From Flavobacterium lotistagni (GTDB taxonomy: Bacteria; Bacteroidota; Bacteroidia; Flavobacteriales; Flavobacteriaceae): a stretch of 64,000 nucleotides of DNA. Positions 35,579 through 45,206 of the stretch are shown piece by piece. Positions within the stretch are counted from its first letter, which is position 1; the number at the start of each line of letters is the position of its first letter. The stretch spans positions 62,001 through 126,000 of the forward strand of contig NZ_JAAJBU010000001.1 in NCBI RefSeq assembly GCF_011392125.1, given 5' to 3'. A program made the position numbers and the translations under genes. The notes under the pieces are model-generated. The model searched no databases. It was not told the DNA's origin and worked only from the letters and a program-made list of their open reading frames with translations.

Positions 35579-35950
35579 TTAAAATGTAATGCTGTAGCGG
35601 ATTTTGTACCGCTGTTGTTTTTGTAGTTTGAATTTGAATTTGTGCTGCAAGATGTAGTCTGACATGAAATTGATGAAATCGATGTTTTTGATTTCGCTGT
35701 CGACTTTAAAAAACGAAGACACTTTGCCATTCTGTACTACTCCGATATCGACGGTCATGGCTCCGTGCACATCGGCGAATTTTTTGTTTTTGCGTTTGGT
35801 AAAATCCTCACCGCGGAACATTTCGTCTACTTCTTTGGTGACCGTTTCGGTGATTTGTTCTTCATCGGTAAGCACCGGACGTTGGGCGTGTAACTTTGCT
35901 GAAGTCAACCCTAGAAAGAAAACCAACAGGAGAAAATATTTTGATTTCAT
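35579..35950 (-). CDS. small secreted TonB-C-like protein
   Basis: A 123-residue exported protein (signal peptide 1-22, ending LHAQ). The mature part MTVDIGVVQNGKVSSFFKVDSEIKNIDFINFMSDYILQHKFKFKLQKQQRYKIRYSITF resembles a free-standing TonB C-terminal fold. That match is by pattern only. It lies between the lipoprotein and PQQ-propeller genes, 9 bases from the former, in one operon. Confidence 0.72.
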   Translation of the reverse strand: MKSKYFLLLVFFLGLTSAKLHAQRPVLTDEEQITETVTKEVDEMFRGEDFTKRKNKKFADVHGAMTVDIGVVQNGKVSSFFKVDSEIKNIDFINFMSDYILQHKFKFKLQKQQRYKIRYSITF

Positions 35951-35959
35951 AAGATTCTT

Positions 35960-36469
35960 TTAGGGTTGGTGTGTGATTTCAGAAACCACCAATTTTCCTT
36001 CGGTAATATTCTTGGTCGATGTAGTATTGTTTCCTACAAAATTGAATGTGCCTCGAAGCTCATCAGCAGTCAAATCGCAAGTAGTGAGATTCATCGTTCC
36101 AGAATCGGAATGAAAATTATCTGCTATCGGATCGGTACCACCACTTTGATAAGTGAGCCAAGAGTTAGTCATGGTAAAACCTGCATGCTGGGCAGGATAA
36201 TTTCCTACTGTTGCAGGCATGTGAAGTTCGAGTACTTGAACTCCAGCTTTGTAAGCAAACACATCGATGTATTGACCGCCAGCAATTGCGTTGGTATATA
36301 CAGTGGCTTCGGTTTCGTCTGCAGTGATGAGCACACCGTCGAGTTTGAAAGTGGTTTTGTCTGCCGAGGGTGTTCCGCTAGTAGAGCTTTTAGAATCGTT
36401 GCTGCAACCGGTTAAGGAAAATACCAGCGCTAGAACCATTGTTTTTGCCAAAATGGAAAGAGTTTTCAT
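35960..36469 (-). CDS. lipoprotein, DUF6252-like
   Basis: A 169-residue lipoprotein: signal ending FSLTGCSND (Cys22). The mature part is beta-rich with the pattern TTFKLDGVLITADETEATVY, VGNYPAQHAG and LRGTFNFVGNN-TTSTKNITEGKLVV, as in Bacteroidetes DUF6252-type proteins, and resembles the N-terminal half of the lipoprotein at 37599. Function unknown. First gene of the operon under operator site 3. Confidence 0.8.
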   Translation of the reverse strand: MKTLSILAKTMVLALVFSLTGCSNDSKSSTSGTPSADKTTFKLDGVLITADETEATVYTNAIAGGQYIDVFAYKAGVQVLELHMPATVGNYPAQHAGFTMTNSWLTYQSGGTDPIADNFHSDSGTMNLTTCDLTADELRGTFNFVGNNTTSTKNITEGKLVVSEITHQP

Positions 36470-36498
36470 GGGGATTTGATTTATGATTAATTACATCA

Positions 36499-36506
36499 CA
36501 AATCTG
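36499..36506 (-). promoter_or_regulatory. -7-like box of the lipoprotein operon
   Basis: Minus-strand CAGATTTG, one mismatch from TAnnTTTG, exactly 20 bases downstream of the inverted repeat at 36527. Confidence 0.55.
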
Positions 36507-36526
36507 TGGCAAAAAACAAGGTGCAT

Positions 36527-36548
36527 CAATACGAAGAAATACGTATTT
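36527..36548. promoter_or_regulatory. inverted-repeat operator, site 3 of 3
   Basis: cAATACG, 8 bases (aagaaata), CGTATTT; one arm base differs from sites 1 and 2. Its end overlaps the stop codon of the GSCFA gene. It precedes the lipoprotein / TonB-like / PQQ operon. Confidence 0.78.
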
Positions 36549-37507
36549 TAAAATTGCAGGTGTGGGAATTGGTTTTGAAGGGTGCTTTTCTGCACCTGCA
36601 ATTGTTGAAGAAATTTCCGATGGCTTTCGGAGTCGGCATTAAAAGGTCGGTGCGCCATTGCCTTTTGAATTTGACACACCGCTTCCATGGTCGGCAAAGC
36701 TTTCGGGTCGATATAAGCTACAACAAATCGCTCCCAAATATAATCGATGGCTGTTGCATTCGGATGAATCATATCGGTATCGTAAAAACGGTAATCGCGC
36801 AATTCATCCATCATGATTTCATAGCTAGGAAAATAGTTGACCATGGCTAATTGTTGGTGATTGGTAACCAGTTGCTCGTGGATGGCAGCAATTAAATGGG
36901 CCTTGCTGCGCTGGTTCTTTACAAAACCGTCTTTGAGATGCCGCACCGGTGAAACGGTAAAAGTAACGGCGGCTTTCGGATTGATTTGAGCTAGAAAACC
37001 CAAAGTATCCGCTATCGCTTTTTCGATTTGGTCGATGCTAAGCAGTTGCTTTTCAAAATGGGTTTGTGGCAACTTATGACAATTGGCTACTATTTTTTGC
37101 GAAGATTTCTCGCGGTACACCCAAGCTGTTCCGTAGGTTATGATGATAAGTGTCGTTGATTCGAGTTGCTTTTTTAAATCAGTCAGTTTTTGATTGAGGT
37201 TTTGCAGTAAAGCCCCAGCATCGATAGTACTCAAATCGGAATGCGCGTCGAAGCAATGCCAACGCTCATTATGGAAGAACAAGTCGCTTTCGGTGTAAAA
37301 ATCTTCCTGCACCGCACGCCGAAGCAGTTCACCAATAGCCAACGGATGGAACAAAATCCCGAACGGATTGACCGTGTTTTGAAATTTGTAGTAATCCAGT
37401 TTGGCGGCCATATTCACCGCAAAGCAAGAACCTAAACTAACGATTTTCGAATCGTAATCAATCGGAAAAACATTTTTAGAAATCGGAACTGGAGTGGTGA
37501 ATTGCAT
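36548..37507 (-). CDS. GSCFA-domain protein
   Basis: A 319-residue protein of the GSCFA family, named for the motif seen here in IVSLGSCFAVNMAAKL near residue 25. It is related to SGNH hydrolases; a second conserved block is VTFTVSPVRHLKDG and a third YFPSYEIMMDELRDYRFYDTDMIHPN, giving candidates for the catalytic Ser and Asp/His. The substrate is not known; it may be a glycan or peptidoglycan esterase. No signal peptide is seen. It is probably transcribed alone. Confidence 0.9.
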   Translation of the reverse strand: MQFTTPVPISKNVFPIDYDSKIVSLGSCFAVNMAAKLDYYKFQNTVNPFGILFHPLAIGELLRRAVQEDFYTESDLFFHNERWHCFDAHSDLSTIDAGALLQNLNQKLTDLKKQLESTTLIIITYGTAWVYREKSSQKIVANCHKLPQTHFEKQLLSIDQIEKAIADTLGFLAQINPKAAVTFTVSPVRHLKDGFVKNQRSKAHLIAAIHEQLVTNHQQLAMVNYFPSYEIMMDELRDYRFYDTDMIHPNATAIDYIWERFVVAYIDPKALPTMEAVCQIQKAMAHRPFNADSESHRKFLQQLQVQKSTLQNQFPHLQF

Positions 37508-37548
37508 GGTTACAACTTATAGATAAACTGACAAATAAACTAAAAATA

Positions 37549-37578
37549 AAAAAACCCAAACGGCAAAGTCTGGGTTTT
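37549..37578 (-). terminator. terminator of the lipoprotein gene at 37599
   Basis: On the minus strand: AAAACCCAGAC, loop TTTGCC, GTTTGGGTTTTTTT. Confidence 0.8.
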
Positions 37579-37598
37579 AGATATTTAAAAAACTTGAT

Positions 37599-38792
37599 TT
37601 ATTCATAAAAGAAAGTAGATACTACTTCCGGCAAAGTACTAGTCAAAGGATAATTGTCTGTATTGTAGGTGTAAGTAAAATCAAAATCTGGAGTGCTGCC
37701 GGTAGTTTGCAGGATATTCTTAGAAATTCCTCTAGCTTCACCATCTACAAAAGCAATCTTGCTGAATCCGACTACGTTTTTGAACGGATTGTTTTTATTG
37801 TCATAAGTATAAGTTATTGTATTTCCGGCTGAAAAGGTAATCCGATCAACTTCGCCATTGGCAAAATAAATCGTTGAGGTGCCGTCGTCTTCGGTTTGGG
37901 TATCCAAATCACCTATCAATCTGGTTACATTAATACTGCCGTCAGGGTTGTGAACATAAGTTTCTTTGATGCTGGTATCTTCCCAAAAATCAACTGCTAT
38001 GTAGGTCTCTAATTTATTGCTAGTGTTGTACTGGAAAGTTTCTCTGTAAACCAATTCACCTTCTTCGCGCTCTTCAATCAGCGTAATATTATCTCCATCG
38101 TAGCTGTAGGTTGTGGTGGTTTGCAAACCTTGAGAATCAGTATAAATTTCACTGACTATTTTATTACCATTATAGCTATATACAGCCGTTTGGTCAGCAA
38201 TTCCTGCACCTGGATAAGTATTGACAATTCTTCGGAGCAAAATCGACTCGGTAGGATCAACTACAGCCGTTGAAGTATAAGGCAAATTCAAAAAAGTTCC
38301 GTTGGTAAAGACTTTAGTATTGATGGCCGTTTGCAAGGCATCGGCAAAACGAACGCCAGTGAATTTGAATGTTCCTGAAATCCTTTTGTTTACACGGTCT
38401 ATTTTGGTGATAACCAATTGAGCCGTGTTGGTGTAATCTGCAAAAGGAGCAAAAGGACCAACGTTGTCTTTGGCCGCCACATAAGGATCTGAACCATTGT
38501 TTTGATTGTACTCTAGGACCAGACCCGGCACTTCTTCTGAGGTGTAAGTTCCTAGAATCGGTGCTTCAGGAATACTGATTCTGAAAAACGCACCGGTTTC
38601 GTTGGTTCCTTTGATAGTCAATGAGGTTTCATTAAGCACCACAGCCGTGGTAACAGAAGTAAACTGACTGCCGTCAAAATCCACTTTCAAGTCACCAATT
38701 GGAGCTACCGGATCCGGATCTTCCTCAGGATTCTCTACGCAAGAAGTTAAAAAACCAATGGAAAGAAACCATATAAACAATATTTTTTTCAT
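37599..38792 (-). CDS. lipoprotein with C-terminal YD-like repeats
   Basis: A 397-residue lipoprotein; the signal ends GFLTSCVEN (Cys18). Residues about 30-190 are beta-rich and resemble the DUF6252-like lipoprotein at 35960 (IGDLKVDFDGSQFTS, GTYTSEEVPGLVLEY, ISGTFKFTGVRF). The C-terminal half contains irregular repeats of the kind YNGNKIVSEIYTDSQGLQTTTTYSYDGDNITLIEE, as in RHS/YD-type proteins. The function is not recognised. It is flanked by its own terminator. Confidence 0.8.
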   Translation of the reverse strand: MKKILFIWFLSIGFLTSCVENPEEDPDPVAPIGDLKVDFDGSQFTSVTTAVVLNETSLTIKGTNETGAFFRISIPEAPILGTYTSEEVPGLVLEYNQNNGSDPYVAAKDNVGPFAPFADYTNTAQLVITKIDRVNKRISGTFKFTGVRFADALQTAINTKVFTNGTFLNLPYTSTAVVDPTESILLRRIVNTYPGAGIADQTAVYSYNGNKIVSEIYTDSQGLQTTTTYSYDGDNITLIEEREEGELVYRETFQYNTSNKLETYIAVDFWEDTSIKETYVHNPDGSINVTRLIGDLDTQTEDDGTSTIYFANGEVDRITFSAGNTITYTYDNKNNPFKNVVGFSKIAFVDGEARGISKNILQTTGSTPDFDFTYTYNTDNYPLTSTLPEVVSTFFYE

Positions 38793-38902
38793 GAGTATTT
38801 TTTTGAATTTGAATTGGTTTGCACAAATAAAATTAAAAATCGTGAGATAAAAAAAGAAAAAAACAAATTCACCAAAGAACAGCTCAAATCTATTACTTGG
38901 AT

Positions 38903-40282
38903 TTATTTTCTGATCACCTTCTCTTTGAAAATACCTTGATCAGATTCAATGGTTAATAGGTAAATGCCTTTTGAAAACACTGACATGTCGATTTGATTAA
39001 TATTCTCGCTAGTGCTGAAAACTGCCTTTCCGGTCATGTCGGTCAATTGGGCTTTGTTGATTTTGAAATTGTTTTTAGATTGAATTTGAACTGTGTTCTC
39101 GGTTGGGTTCGGCAATACCTCAAAAGCTCTATTTGTAAATTCCGTGTTGGAGAGCGTTCCATAGTTAAAAAGATGATCGACCGTGTTGCCCAAATAAGTG
39201 AATCGCAAAGTCCAGACACCAGCTTGGTTGAAGGTCGAGGCGGCATAAGTCCAATACCAATAGGCAGCATAATAAAAACCTAAAAAATCATAGTTAAAAG
39301 AAACAGCGATGGAATTATCAGGCCTTATTAGCTGAATCAGTCCAGAAGTATTTGCCAACTGGTCTGCAAGATAAACTGAAATGATAACCGGAGCACCCGC
39401 AGGAAAATTATCACTAAAGTAAGTCGATTCCGTTTGCGGACATGTATTAAAATTATACAATTGGCTATGGGTTAACACCGCATTGATTTTAGGATCGAGG
39501 TAAGGTTTTTGGTTGAGCCACCACGAATCGGTGCTCGAAGTCCAGGTATTGCAATCGCCAAGGTAAGTATCGACCAATTGATTGCTTGCGTTATAAACTT
39601 CAAAATGCAAGTGTGGCCCGGTAGAATTTCCTGAGCTTCCCAAAACACCAATATACTCTCCGGCACTGACAGTTTCGCCAACTAGTTTTGAGGTCAATGA
39701 ACCGCTTTTCAAATGTCCGTACCAAGCGGTGCTTCCGTCGGCGTGTTGAATATACACAGCATTCCAGTTACCGCTGTTGAAGGCACAATTGCGGTCGAAA
39801 TTTCCATCACTTTTATAAATAATAACACCATCTGCTGCAGCCACAGCCCAAGCCTGATTGTTATCGAGCATGTACCAACTAAATGGCCAAGTAAAGATAT
39901 CGATGCCTTTGTGGTTGTATCCGCCGGAAGTATCATAAGTACGATCTCCGCAAGCCCAGTCTTGTACTTGATTCGGAAAAGAAGGATTATGATCTACATA
40001 ATTACTGATGCTCCAAACGTTATTATAAGGTGCACTAGGACTTTTAGTGACTGGCCAAATAAATAACGGGTGCGGCACAATTTGCGGGCTTCTCTTGAGA
40101 ATGTTGGCTTGTTCTAACTGGGTTCGGCTTTTTTGGATTTCGGTAAAAATGGATTGCCTTTGCGCCTCAGACAAACATTCTCCGTTGTTGAAATGGTATC
40201 CGCCGCCACCGCTATCGATTGGCTCTTGTTGTGAATAACAGCAAACGGAAAATAATATTAGTAACGAGTAAAACTTTTTCAT
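38903..40282 (-). CDS. secreted M23 metallopeptidase with T9SS sorting domain
   Basis: A LytM/M23 peptidase of about 459 residues that should cut peptide cross-links of cell walls. Signal peptide MKKFYSLLILFSVCCYS (I start at the Met preceding the double Lys, 40282). The zinc-binding motifs are HKGIDIF and GPHLHFEV (about residues 130 and 220). Residues 390-460 are a T9SS sorting domain (VLPNPTENTVQIQS to KEKVIRK). An inverted repeat lies just upstream. Confidence 0.9.
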   Translation of the reverse strand: MKKFYSLLILFSVCCYSQQEPIDSGGGGYHFNNGECLSEAQRQSIFTEIQKSRTQLEQANILKRSPQIVPHPLFIWPVTKSPSAPYNNVWSISNYVDHNPSFPNQVQDWACGDRTYDTSGGYNHKGIDIFTWPFSWYMLDNNQAWAVAAADGVIIYKSDGNFDRNCAFNSGNWNAVYIQHADGSTAWYGHLKSGSLTSKLVGETVSAGEYIGVLGSSGNSTGPHLHFEVYNASNQLVDTYLGDCNTWTSSTDSWWLNQKPYLDPKINAVLTHSQLYNFNTCPQTESTYFSDNFPAGAPVIISVYLADQLANTSGLIQLIRPDNSIAVSFNYDFLGFYYAAYWYWTYAASTFNQAGVWTLRFTYLGNTVDHLFNYGTLSNTEFTNRAFEVLPNPTENTVQIQSKNNFKINKAQLTDMTGKAVFSTSENINQIDMSVFSKGIYLLTIESDQGIFKEKVIRK

Positions 40283-40294
40283 AAGGCACATCAT

Positions 40295-40319
40295 TTACAT
40301 TAGTGAACTGCTAATGTAA
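40295..40319. promoter_or_regulatory. inverted repeat before the M23 gene
   Basis: TTACATTAG, 7 bases (tgaactg), CTAATGTAA, about 12 bases upstream of the start codon. Operator or hairpin; function unknown. Confidence 0.5.
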
Positions 40320-40354
40320 CAAAAACTCCTTAATAAAAAATAACCCTTTGATTT

Positions 40355-42988
40355 TCAGATAAAATCCGCCGCTCTTTCCAAAGCTTCCGAAATCCCTAAA
40401 ACGTCTTTTCCGCCAGCCGTGGCAAAAAACGGTTGTCCGCCGCCACCGCCTTGGATGTATTTACCCAACTCGCGCACCACTTGTCCTGCGTTTAAATTCC
40501 GTTCGGTCACCAATTCCTTGGAAATATAACAAGTCAACATCGGCTTTCCTTCTTCAGCGGTAGCCAACACTAGGAAAATATTTTTTGCCGTATTGCCGAT
40601 TTCATATGCCAAATCTTTCGCGCTCGCTGGGTCAATATCGACTAATTTGGCCAAGAATTGCACTCCGTTGATAAGTTCTAATTGCGGTACCAATTCGGCA
40701 GTCATGTTCTTGACTTTGTCTTTCATCAAAGCTTCGATCTGCTTGGCGAGTTTGGCGTTTTCTTCCTGCAAACTCGTAACGGCCTTCATTACATCCTGTG
40801 GGCTTTTGAGCGCTTCTTTAATCTCATGCATCATCTTTTCCTGCTGTGCGTAAAAATCGCGAACACCTTGGTTGGTAATGGCTTCAATCCTACGGATTCC
40901 CGCTGCTACCGCTCCTTCACTCAAGATTTTGAAATGCCAGATTTCGGCCGTGTTCTTCACGTGGGTGCCGCCGCAAAGTTCCATGCTCTCGCCGAATTTA
41001 ATGGCCCGTACCGAATCGCCGTACTTTTCGCCGAACAACGCCATCGCGCCTTCATCAAGGGCTTGCTGGAATGGAATATTTCTTCTTTCGATCAGCGGCA
41101 AATGTTCTTGGATTCTGGCGTTGACGAAATCTTCAACTTGCTGTAATTCGGCATCCGTGACTTTGGCGAAATGCGAAAAATCGAAACGCAGGTAATTGGG
41201 CGCTACGAGTGAACCTTTCTGCTCTACATGCGTTCCTAAAATCGACCGCAAAGCCTGGTGCAACAAATGCGTGGCCGAGTGGTTGCTTTGGGAATCCGCG
41301 CGGAGTTTCGCATCGACTTTAGCTACAAACTGAGCCGTCAAGTTCTCCGGAAGTTGCTTGGTGATATGAAGAATTAAGTTGTTTTCTTTTTTGGTATCGA
41401 TGATTTCGATGGTTTCGTTGGCTGAAACCAAAACACCTTTATCGCCTACTTGGCCACCGCCTTCGGGATAAAATGGCGTATTGTCTAAAACGATTTGATA
41501 AAGAATGCCGTCTTTCTTGCTGTCGGTTTTGCGGATGCGCGTGATCTTGACTTCATTTTCAAGCTGATCATAACCGACGAATGTTTCCACATTACCCGGA
41601 ACCAATACGTTCCAATCTTCAGTGGCAACTTCAGATGCCGCCCGCGAACGGGTTTTCTGCTCGAACATCGATTGCTCGAATTCGGTTTCGTTGAATGACA
41701 TGCCTTTTTCTTTGAGTATCAAGGCTGTCAAATCTTTTGGAAAACCGAAGGTATCGTATAGTTCGAAGGCTTTCACACCGGAAACTTCTTTAGTGGCGGT
41801 TTGAGCGACGACATTTTCAAGCAATTGCAAGCCTTGTTCGAGCGTGCGCAAAAACGACGCTTCTTCTTCCTTGATGACGTTGGTCACGAGGTTTTGCTGC
41901 AATTTGATTTCCGGGAAAAACGCGCCCATCTGGCTGGCCAAAACTTCAACGAGTTGGTAAATGAAAGGCTCTTTGGTACCGAGGAAAGTAAACCCGTAAC
42001 GGATCGCACGACGCAATATTCTGCGGATGACGTAACCCGCTCCGGTATTCGATGGCAACTGACCATCGGCGATTGCGAATGCCACAGCACGCACGTGATC
42101 GACCACCACGCGGATGGCGATATTGGTTTTGTTCTGCTCTTCGCTGATATGCTGAACTTCGTTGGAAGTATATTTCAAACCGGTAATCTGTTCGACTTTG
42201 CGAATCAGCGGCGTGAACACATCAGTGTCATAGTTGGACGTAACGCCTTGTAAGGCCATGCACAAACGCTCGAAGCCCATACCGGTATCGACGTGTTTGG
42301 CGGGCAGTTTTTCTAATGAACCGTCGGCTTTGCGGTTGAATTCCATGAACACGTTGTTCCAGATTTCTACCACTTGCGGATGGTCGTTGTTGACCAGGCT
42401 TTTACCGGAAACCTGTGCTTTTTCTGCCTCGCTTCTCAAATCGACATGGATTTCAGAACACGGACCACAAGGCCCTTGATCGCCCATTTCCCAAAAGTTG
42501 TCTTTTTTATTGCCGAGGATAATTCTGTCTTCTGAAACGAGTTCCTTCCAGATGTCCCAAGCTTCCTGATCGAACGGAACATTTTCTTCAGCGTTGCCTT
42601 CGAACACCGAAACGTAAAGGTTTTCTTTTGGAATTTTATAGATTTCGGTCAGCAGTTCCCACGCCCAATGGATTGCTTCTTTTTTGAAGTAATCGCCGAA
42701 AGACCAGTTGCCGAGCATCTCGAACATGGTGTGGTGATACGTATCGAAACCGACGTCTTCCAGGTCGTTGTGTTTTCCCGAGACGCGCAAACATTTTTGA
42801 GTATCTGCGATGCGCGGGCTTTTCGGGGTGCCGTTGCCCAGGAAAAATTCCTTGAACTGCGCCATGCCGGAATTGTTGAACATCAGGGTTGGGTCGTCTT
42901 TAAGCACGATGGGTGCCGATGGGACGATTAAATGTCCTTTGCTTTGGAAAAAATCTAGAAACTGTTTGCGGATGTCTTGCGAGGTCAT
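40355..42988 (-). CDS. alaS: alanyl-tRNA synthetase
   Basis: Attaches alanine to tRNA-Ala. The 877-residue chain (start at [19 protein letters not shown], 42988) has the class II catalytic part (GSSEIH-type motifs [30 protein letters not shown]), the editing domain with zinc-binding [13 protein letters not shown] and [15 protein letters not shown], and a C-terminal C-Ala domain ending [19 protein letters not shown]. All are complete. The longer frame to 43048 is not needed and would run into the inverted array upstream. Confidence 0.97.
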   Translation of the reverse strand: MTSQDIRKQFLDFFQSKGHLIVPSAPIVLKDDPTLMFNNSGMAQFKEFFLGNGTPKSPRIADTQKCLRVSGKHNDLEDVGFDTYHHTMFEMLGNWSFGDYFKKEAIHWAWELLTEIYKIPKENLYVSVFEGNAEENVPFDQEAWDIWKELVSEDRIILGNKKDNFWEMGDQGPCGPCSEIHVDLRSEAEKAQVSGKSLVNNDHPQVVEIWNNVFMEFNRKADGSLEKLPAKHVDTGMGFERLCMALQGVTSNYDTDVFTPLIRKVEQITGLKYTSNEVQHISEEQNKTNIAIRVVVDHVRAVAFAIADGQLPSNTGAGYVIRRILRRAIRYGFTFLGTKEPFIYQLVEVLASQMGAFFPEIKLQQNLVTNVIKEEEASFLRTLEQGLQLLENVVAQTATKEVSGVKAFELYDTFGFPKDLTALILKEKGMSFNETEFEQSMFEQKTRSRAASEVATEDWNVLVPGNVETFVGYDQLENEVKITRIRKTDSKKDGILYQIVLDNTPFYPEGGGQVGDKGVLVSANETIEIIDTKKENNLILHITKQLPENLTAQFVAKVDAKLRADSQSNHSATHLLHQALRSILGTHVEQKGSLVAPNYLRFDFSHFAKVTDAELQQVEDFVNARIQEHLPLIERRNIPFQQALDEGAMALFGEKYGDSVRAIKFGESMELCGGTHVKNTAEIWHFKILSEGAVAAGIRRIEAITNQGVRDFYAQQEKMMHEIKEALKSPQDVMKAVTSLQEENAKLAKQIEALMKDKVKNMTAELVPQLELINGVQFLAKLVDIDPASAKDLAYEIGNTAKNIFLVLATAEEGKPMLTCYISKELVTERNLNAGQVVRELGKYIQGGGGGQPFFATAGGKDVLGISEALERAADFI

Positions 42989-42992
42989 TGGA

Positions 42993-43078
42993 ATTTGAAA
43001 ATTTGAAAATGGATTGATTTGAAAATGATACGGACGAGTCATCTTCAAATTGGCTCATCTGCAAATTTTCAAATCTGC
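42993..43078. repeat. inverted 8-nt spacer array
   Basis: Arm 1: atttgaaa, atttgaaa, atggattg, atttgaaa, atgatacg. Arm 2 (43039-43078): tcatcttc, aaattggc, tcatctgc, aaattttc, aaatctgc. It starts four bases after the alaS start codon. Confidence 0.85.
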
Positions 43079-43152
43079 CCCGGATAGTAGCGGCATCCTT
43101 TTGCGCCGGGGTTCGGCGTGAAAGATACAGCGAATAGCCGGATCAGGCCCTA
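43078..43152 (+). repeat. Flavo-1-like dispersed repeat
   Basis: CCCCGGATAGTAGCGG, CATCCTTTTGCGCCGGGGTT, GAAAGATACAGCGAATAG and CCGGATCAGGCCC. It lies in the leader between alaS and the divergent M23 gene. Confidence 0.65.
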
Positions 43153-43198
43153 AATATTATTATTCTCATAAAAAGCCACAGTACTGGGAAACATTTTA

Positions 43199-43206
43199 TA
43201 AATTTG
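43199..43206 (+). promoter_or_regulatory. -7 box candidate of the M23/MerR operon
   Basis: TAAATTTG, a full match to TAnnTTTG, about 48 bases before the ATG at 43254. On the opposite strand, 43232-43239 reads TATTTTTG and could serve alaS. Confidence 0.45.
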
Positions 43207-43253
43207 TTCGACCAACTGCGTTTTTGAGCTGCAAAAATAGTTTTTTTTAAAAC

Positions 43254-44231
43254 ATGGCGAAGGTAAAATATTATTACGATCCGGAAAAACTGGCCTATCG
43301 GAAAATCAAGATCCGCAAGCGTACCAAATTCGCTTATGCCGCACTTTTTTTGGTCGCCGCCGCGCTTTTCGGAGTGCTGAGTTTCGTGGTTTTGCTCAAC
43401 ACGCCTTTTTTTGAAACACCGAAAGACCGATTGCTCACCCGCGAGATCGAAAACTACAAATTGCAATACGCCATCCTGAACAAAAAAATGGACCAGATCG
43501 ACGAGGTGCTGGAGAACATTGCCGAGCGCGACAACAATATCTACCGTGTCTATTTCAACACTTCGCCGATTCCCGAGGAACAACGCAAAGCCGGATTTGG
43601 CGGCGTGAACCGATACAAACAACTCGAAGGTTATAACAATTCGGAGTTGGTGATTAATACCTCGAAACGTGTGGACGTGATTTCGAAAGAACTTGTAATC
43701 CAATCCAAATCGCTTGATGAAATTTTGAAACTGGCTAAGGAAAAGAACAAACTGCTTTCGGCCATTCCGGCGATTCAGCCTATCAAAAATGAAAACCTAC
43801 GACAAATGGCTTCAGGTTTTGGTTATCGCACGGATCCGTTTACTAAGGTGCGTAAATTTCACGAAGGCATGGATTTCTCAGCCAAGACCGGAACTCCGAT
43901 TTATGCCACTGGCGATGGTGTTGTGCAGCGCGCAGACAATACGGCTTCGGGTTACGGAAACCACATTGTCATCCGTCACGGTTACGGCTATGAAACACTT
44001 TACGGGCATTTGAGCAAATACAATTGCCGTGCGGGCCAAAGGGTAAAACGCGGCGACATTATAGGCTATGTGGGCAGCACCGGACGTTCGGAAGCGCCCC
44101 ACTTACATTACGAAGTACACAAAGGCGGCGAGGTTGTAAACCCGCTGAATTTCTATTACGGAAATATTTCGGCAGCAGAATATGTAGCCATAACCAAACT
44201 AGCGAATCAAGAAAACCAATCTTTAGACTGA
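43254..44231 (+). CDS. membrane-bound M23 peptidase
   Basis: A 325-residue LytM-type peptidase. One membrane helix (FAYAALFLVAAALFGVLSFVVLL, about 26-48) anchors it; a coiled segment follows (LTREIENYKLQYAILNKKMDQIDEVLENIAERDNNIYRVYF), then the M23 domain from about 200 (MASGFGYRTDPFTKVRKFHEGMDFSA, HGYGYETLYGHLS, EAPHLHYEVHKGG) with complete zinc ligands. The arrangement alaS, M23, MerR is common in flavobacteria as I recall. Its stop codon overlaps the MerR start by one base. Confidence 0.93.
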   Translation: MAKVKYYYDPEKLAYRKIKIRKRTKFAYAALFLVAAALFGVLSFVVLLNTPFFETPKDRLLTREIENYKLQYAILNKKMDQIDEVLENIAERDNNIYRVYFNTSPIPEEQRKAGFGGVNRYKQLEGYNNSELVINTSKRVDVISKELVIQSKSLDEILKLAKEKNKLLSAIPAIQPIKNENLRQMASGFGYRTDPFTKVRKFHEGMDFSAKTGTPIYATGDGVVQRADNTASGYGNHIVIRHGYGYETLYGHLSKYNCRAGQRVKRGDIIGYVGSTGRSEAPHLHYEVHKGGEVVNPLNFYYGNISAAEYVAITKLANQENQSLD

Positions 44232-44563
44232 TGCATTTAAACTTATCTCCAGACAAACGCTATTACAGCATTGGCGAATTGGCCAGAGCCTTTAATGTGA
44301 ACGCTTCCCTGCTCCGTTTCTGGGACAAGGAATTCGAAGTCCTCAAACCGAGAAAGAACGCCAAAGGCAACCGAATGTTCACGCCCGAAGATGTGAAAAA
44401 CATACAGTTGATTTACCATTTGGTGAAAGAACGCGGCTTTACTTTGGAAGGTGCGAAAATCCATTTGAAAGAAGGCCAGAAAAAGACACTCGACAAATTC
44501 GAAATCATCAGCAAACTAGAAGGCATCAAAGCGCAATTGCTACAGATTAAAGGAGAATTGTAA
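44231..44563 (+). CDS. MerR-family transcriptional regulator
   Basis: A 110-residue regulator with a MerR helix-turn-helix and wing: YYSIGELARAFNVNASLLRFWDKEFEVLKPRKNAKGNRMFTPEDVKNIQLIYHLVKE, followed by a helix for dimerisation. There is no effector domain, so it is of the short YwhC/CcmL-like type. The start overlaps the stop codon of the M23 gene (TGATG), so the two are coupled. Target genes are unknown. Confidence 0.92.
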   Translation: MHLNLSPDKRYYSIGELARAFNVNASLLRFWDKEFEVLKPRKNAKGNRMFTPEDVKNIQLIYHLVKERGFTLEGAKIHLKEGQKKTLDKFEIISKLEGIKAQLLQIKGEL

Positions 44564-44619
44564 GCTCTGAACCGAGAAATTAAAATAAAACTAAATACTA
44601 ACATTAAATTTAAACAAAC

Positions 44620-45201
44620 ATGAGAAGATTTTTGCCTTGGATTATTATCGGCGGCGTGGTGCTGCTTTTGGTATTTTATTATATCAACGTGAAGAACTCA
44701 GCTTTGAGATACAATCAAGCGGTCGGCAAGGAATGGGGAAATGTAGAAACCGCTTACCAAAGAAGAAACGATTTGATCGGCAACTTGGTGAACACCGTAA
44801 AAGGTGCGGCCGATTTCGAGAAAAGCACTTTGACTGCGGTGATTGAAGCGCGTGCGAAAGCCACTTCGGTTACTATTGACCCAACAAATGTTACGCCGGA
44901 GCAGATGGCACAATTCCAGCAGGCACAAAGCGGCGTGACTTCAACTCTGTCGAGATTATTGGTTTCAGTGGAGCAATATCCGCAACTCAAAGCCAACGAA
45001 AATTTCTTGAAACTACAAGACGAATTGGCGAGCACCGAAAACCAAATTTTAACCGCCAGAACGCGTTTCAACGAATCAGTACAAGCTTATAATGGTTATG
45101 TGTTGGCGATGCCGCAGAGCATGTTCTTGGGCGCTTATCCTGAGAAACCATACTTCAAATCAGTAGAAGGCGCAGAGAAACCTGTAGAGGTGAAATTTTA
45201 A
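44620..45201 (+). CDS. lemA: LemA family protein
   Basis: A 193-residue LemA protein: one N-terminal membrane helix (WIIIGGVVLLLVFYYI), then the family motif QAVGKEWGNVETAYQRRNDLIGNLVNTVKGAADFEKSTLTAVIEARAKAT and the tail YNGYVLAMPQSMFLGAYPEKPYF. Its function is unclear. LemA next to TPM-domain proteins is a repeated gene order, and the two following genes are of that type, so the three likely work together at the membrane. Confidence 0.94.
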   Translation: MRRFLPWIIIGGVVLLLVFYYINVKNSALRYNQAVGKEWGNVETAYQRRNDLIGNLVNTVKGAADFEKSTLTAVIEARAKATSVTIDPTNVTPEQMAQFQQAQSGVTSTLSRLLVSVEQYPQLKANENFLKLQDELASTENQILTARTRFNESVQAYNGYVLAMPQSMFLGAYPEKPYFKSVEGAEKPVEVKF

Positions 45202-45206
45202 ATTAA

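Noticed and set aside
43232..43239. Minus-strand TATTTTTG as the alaS promoter
   Set aside because: It fits the -7 consensus but overlaps an A/T-rich run where such matches arise by chance, and no -33 element is visible; kept only as a note.
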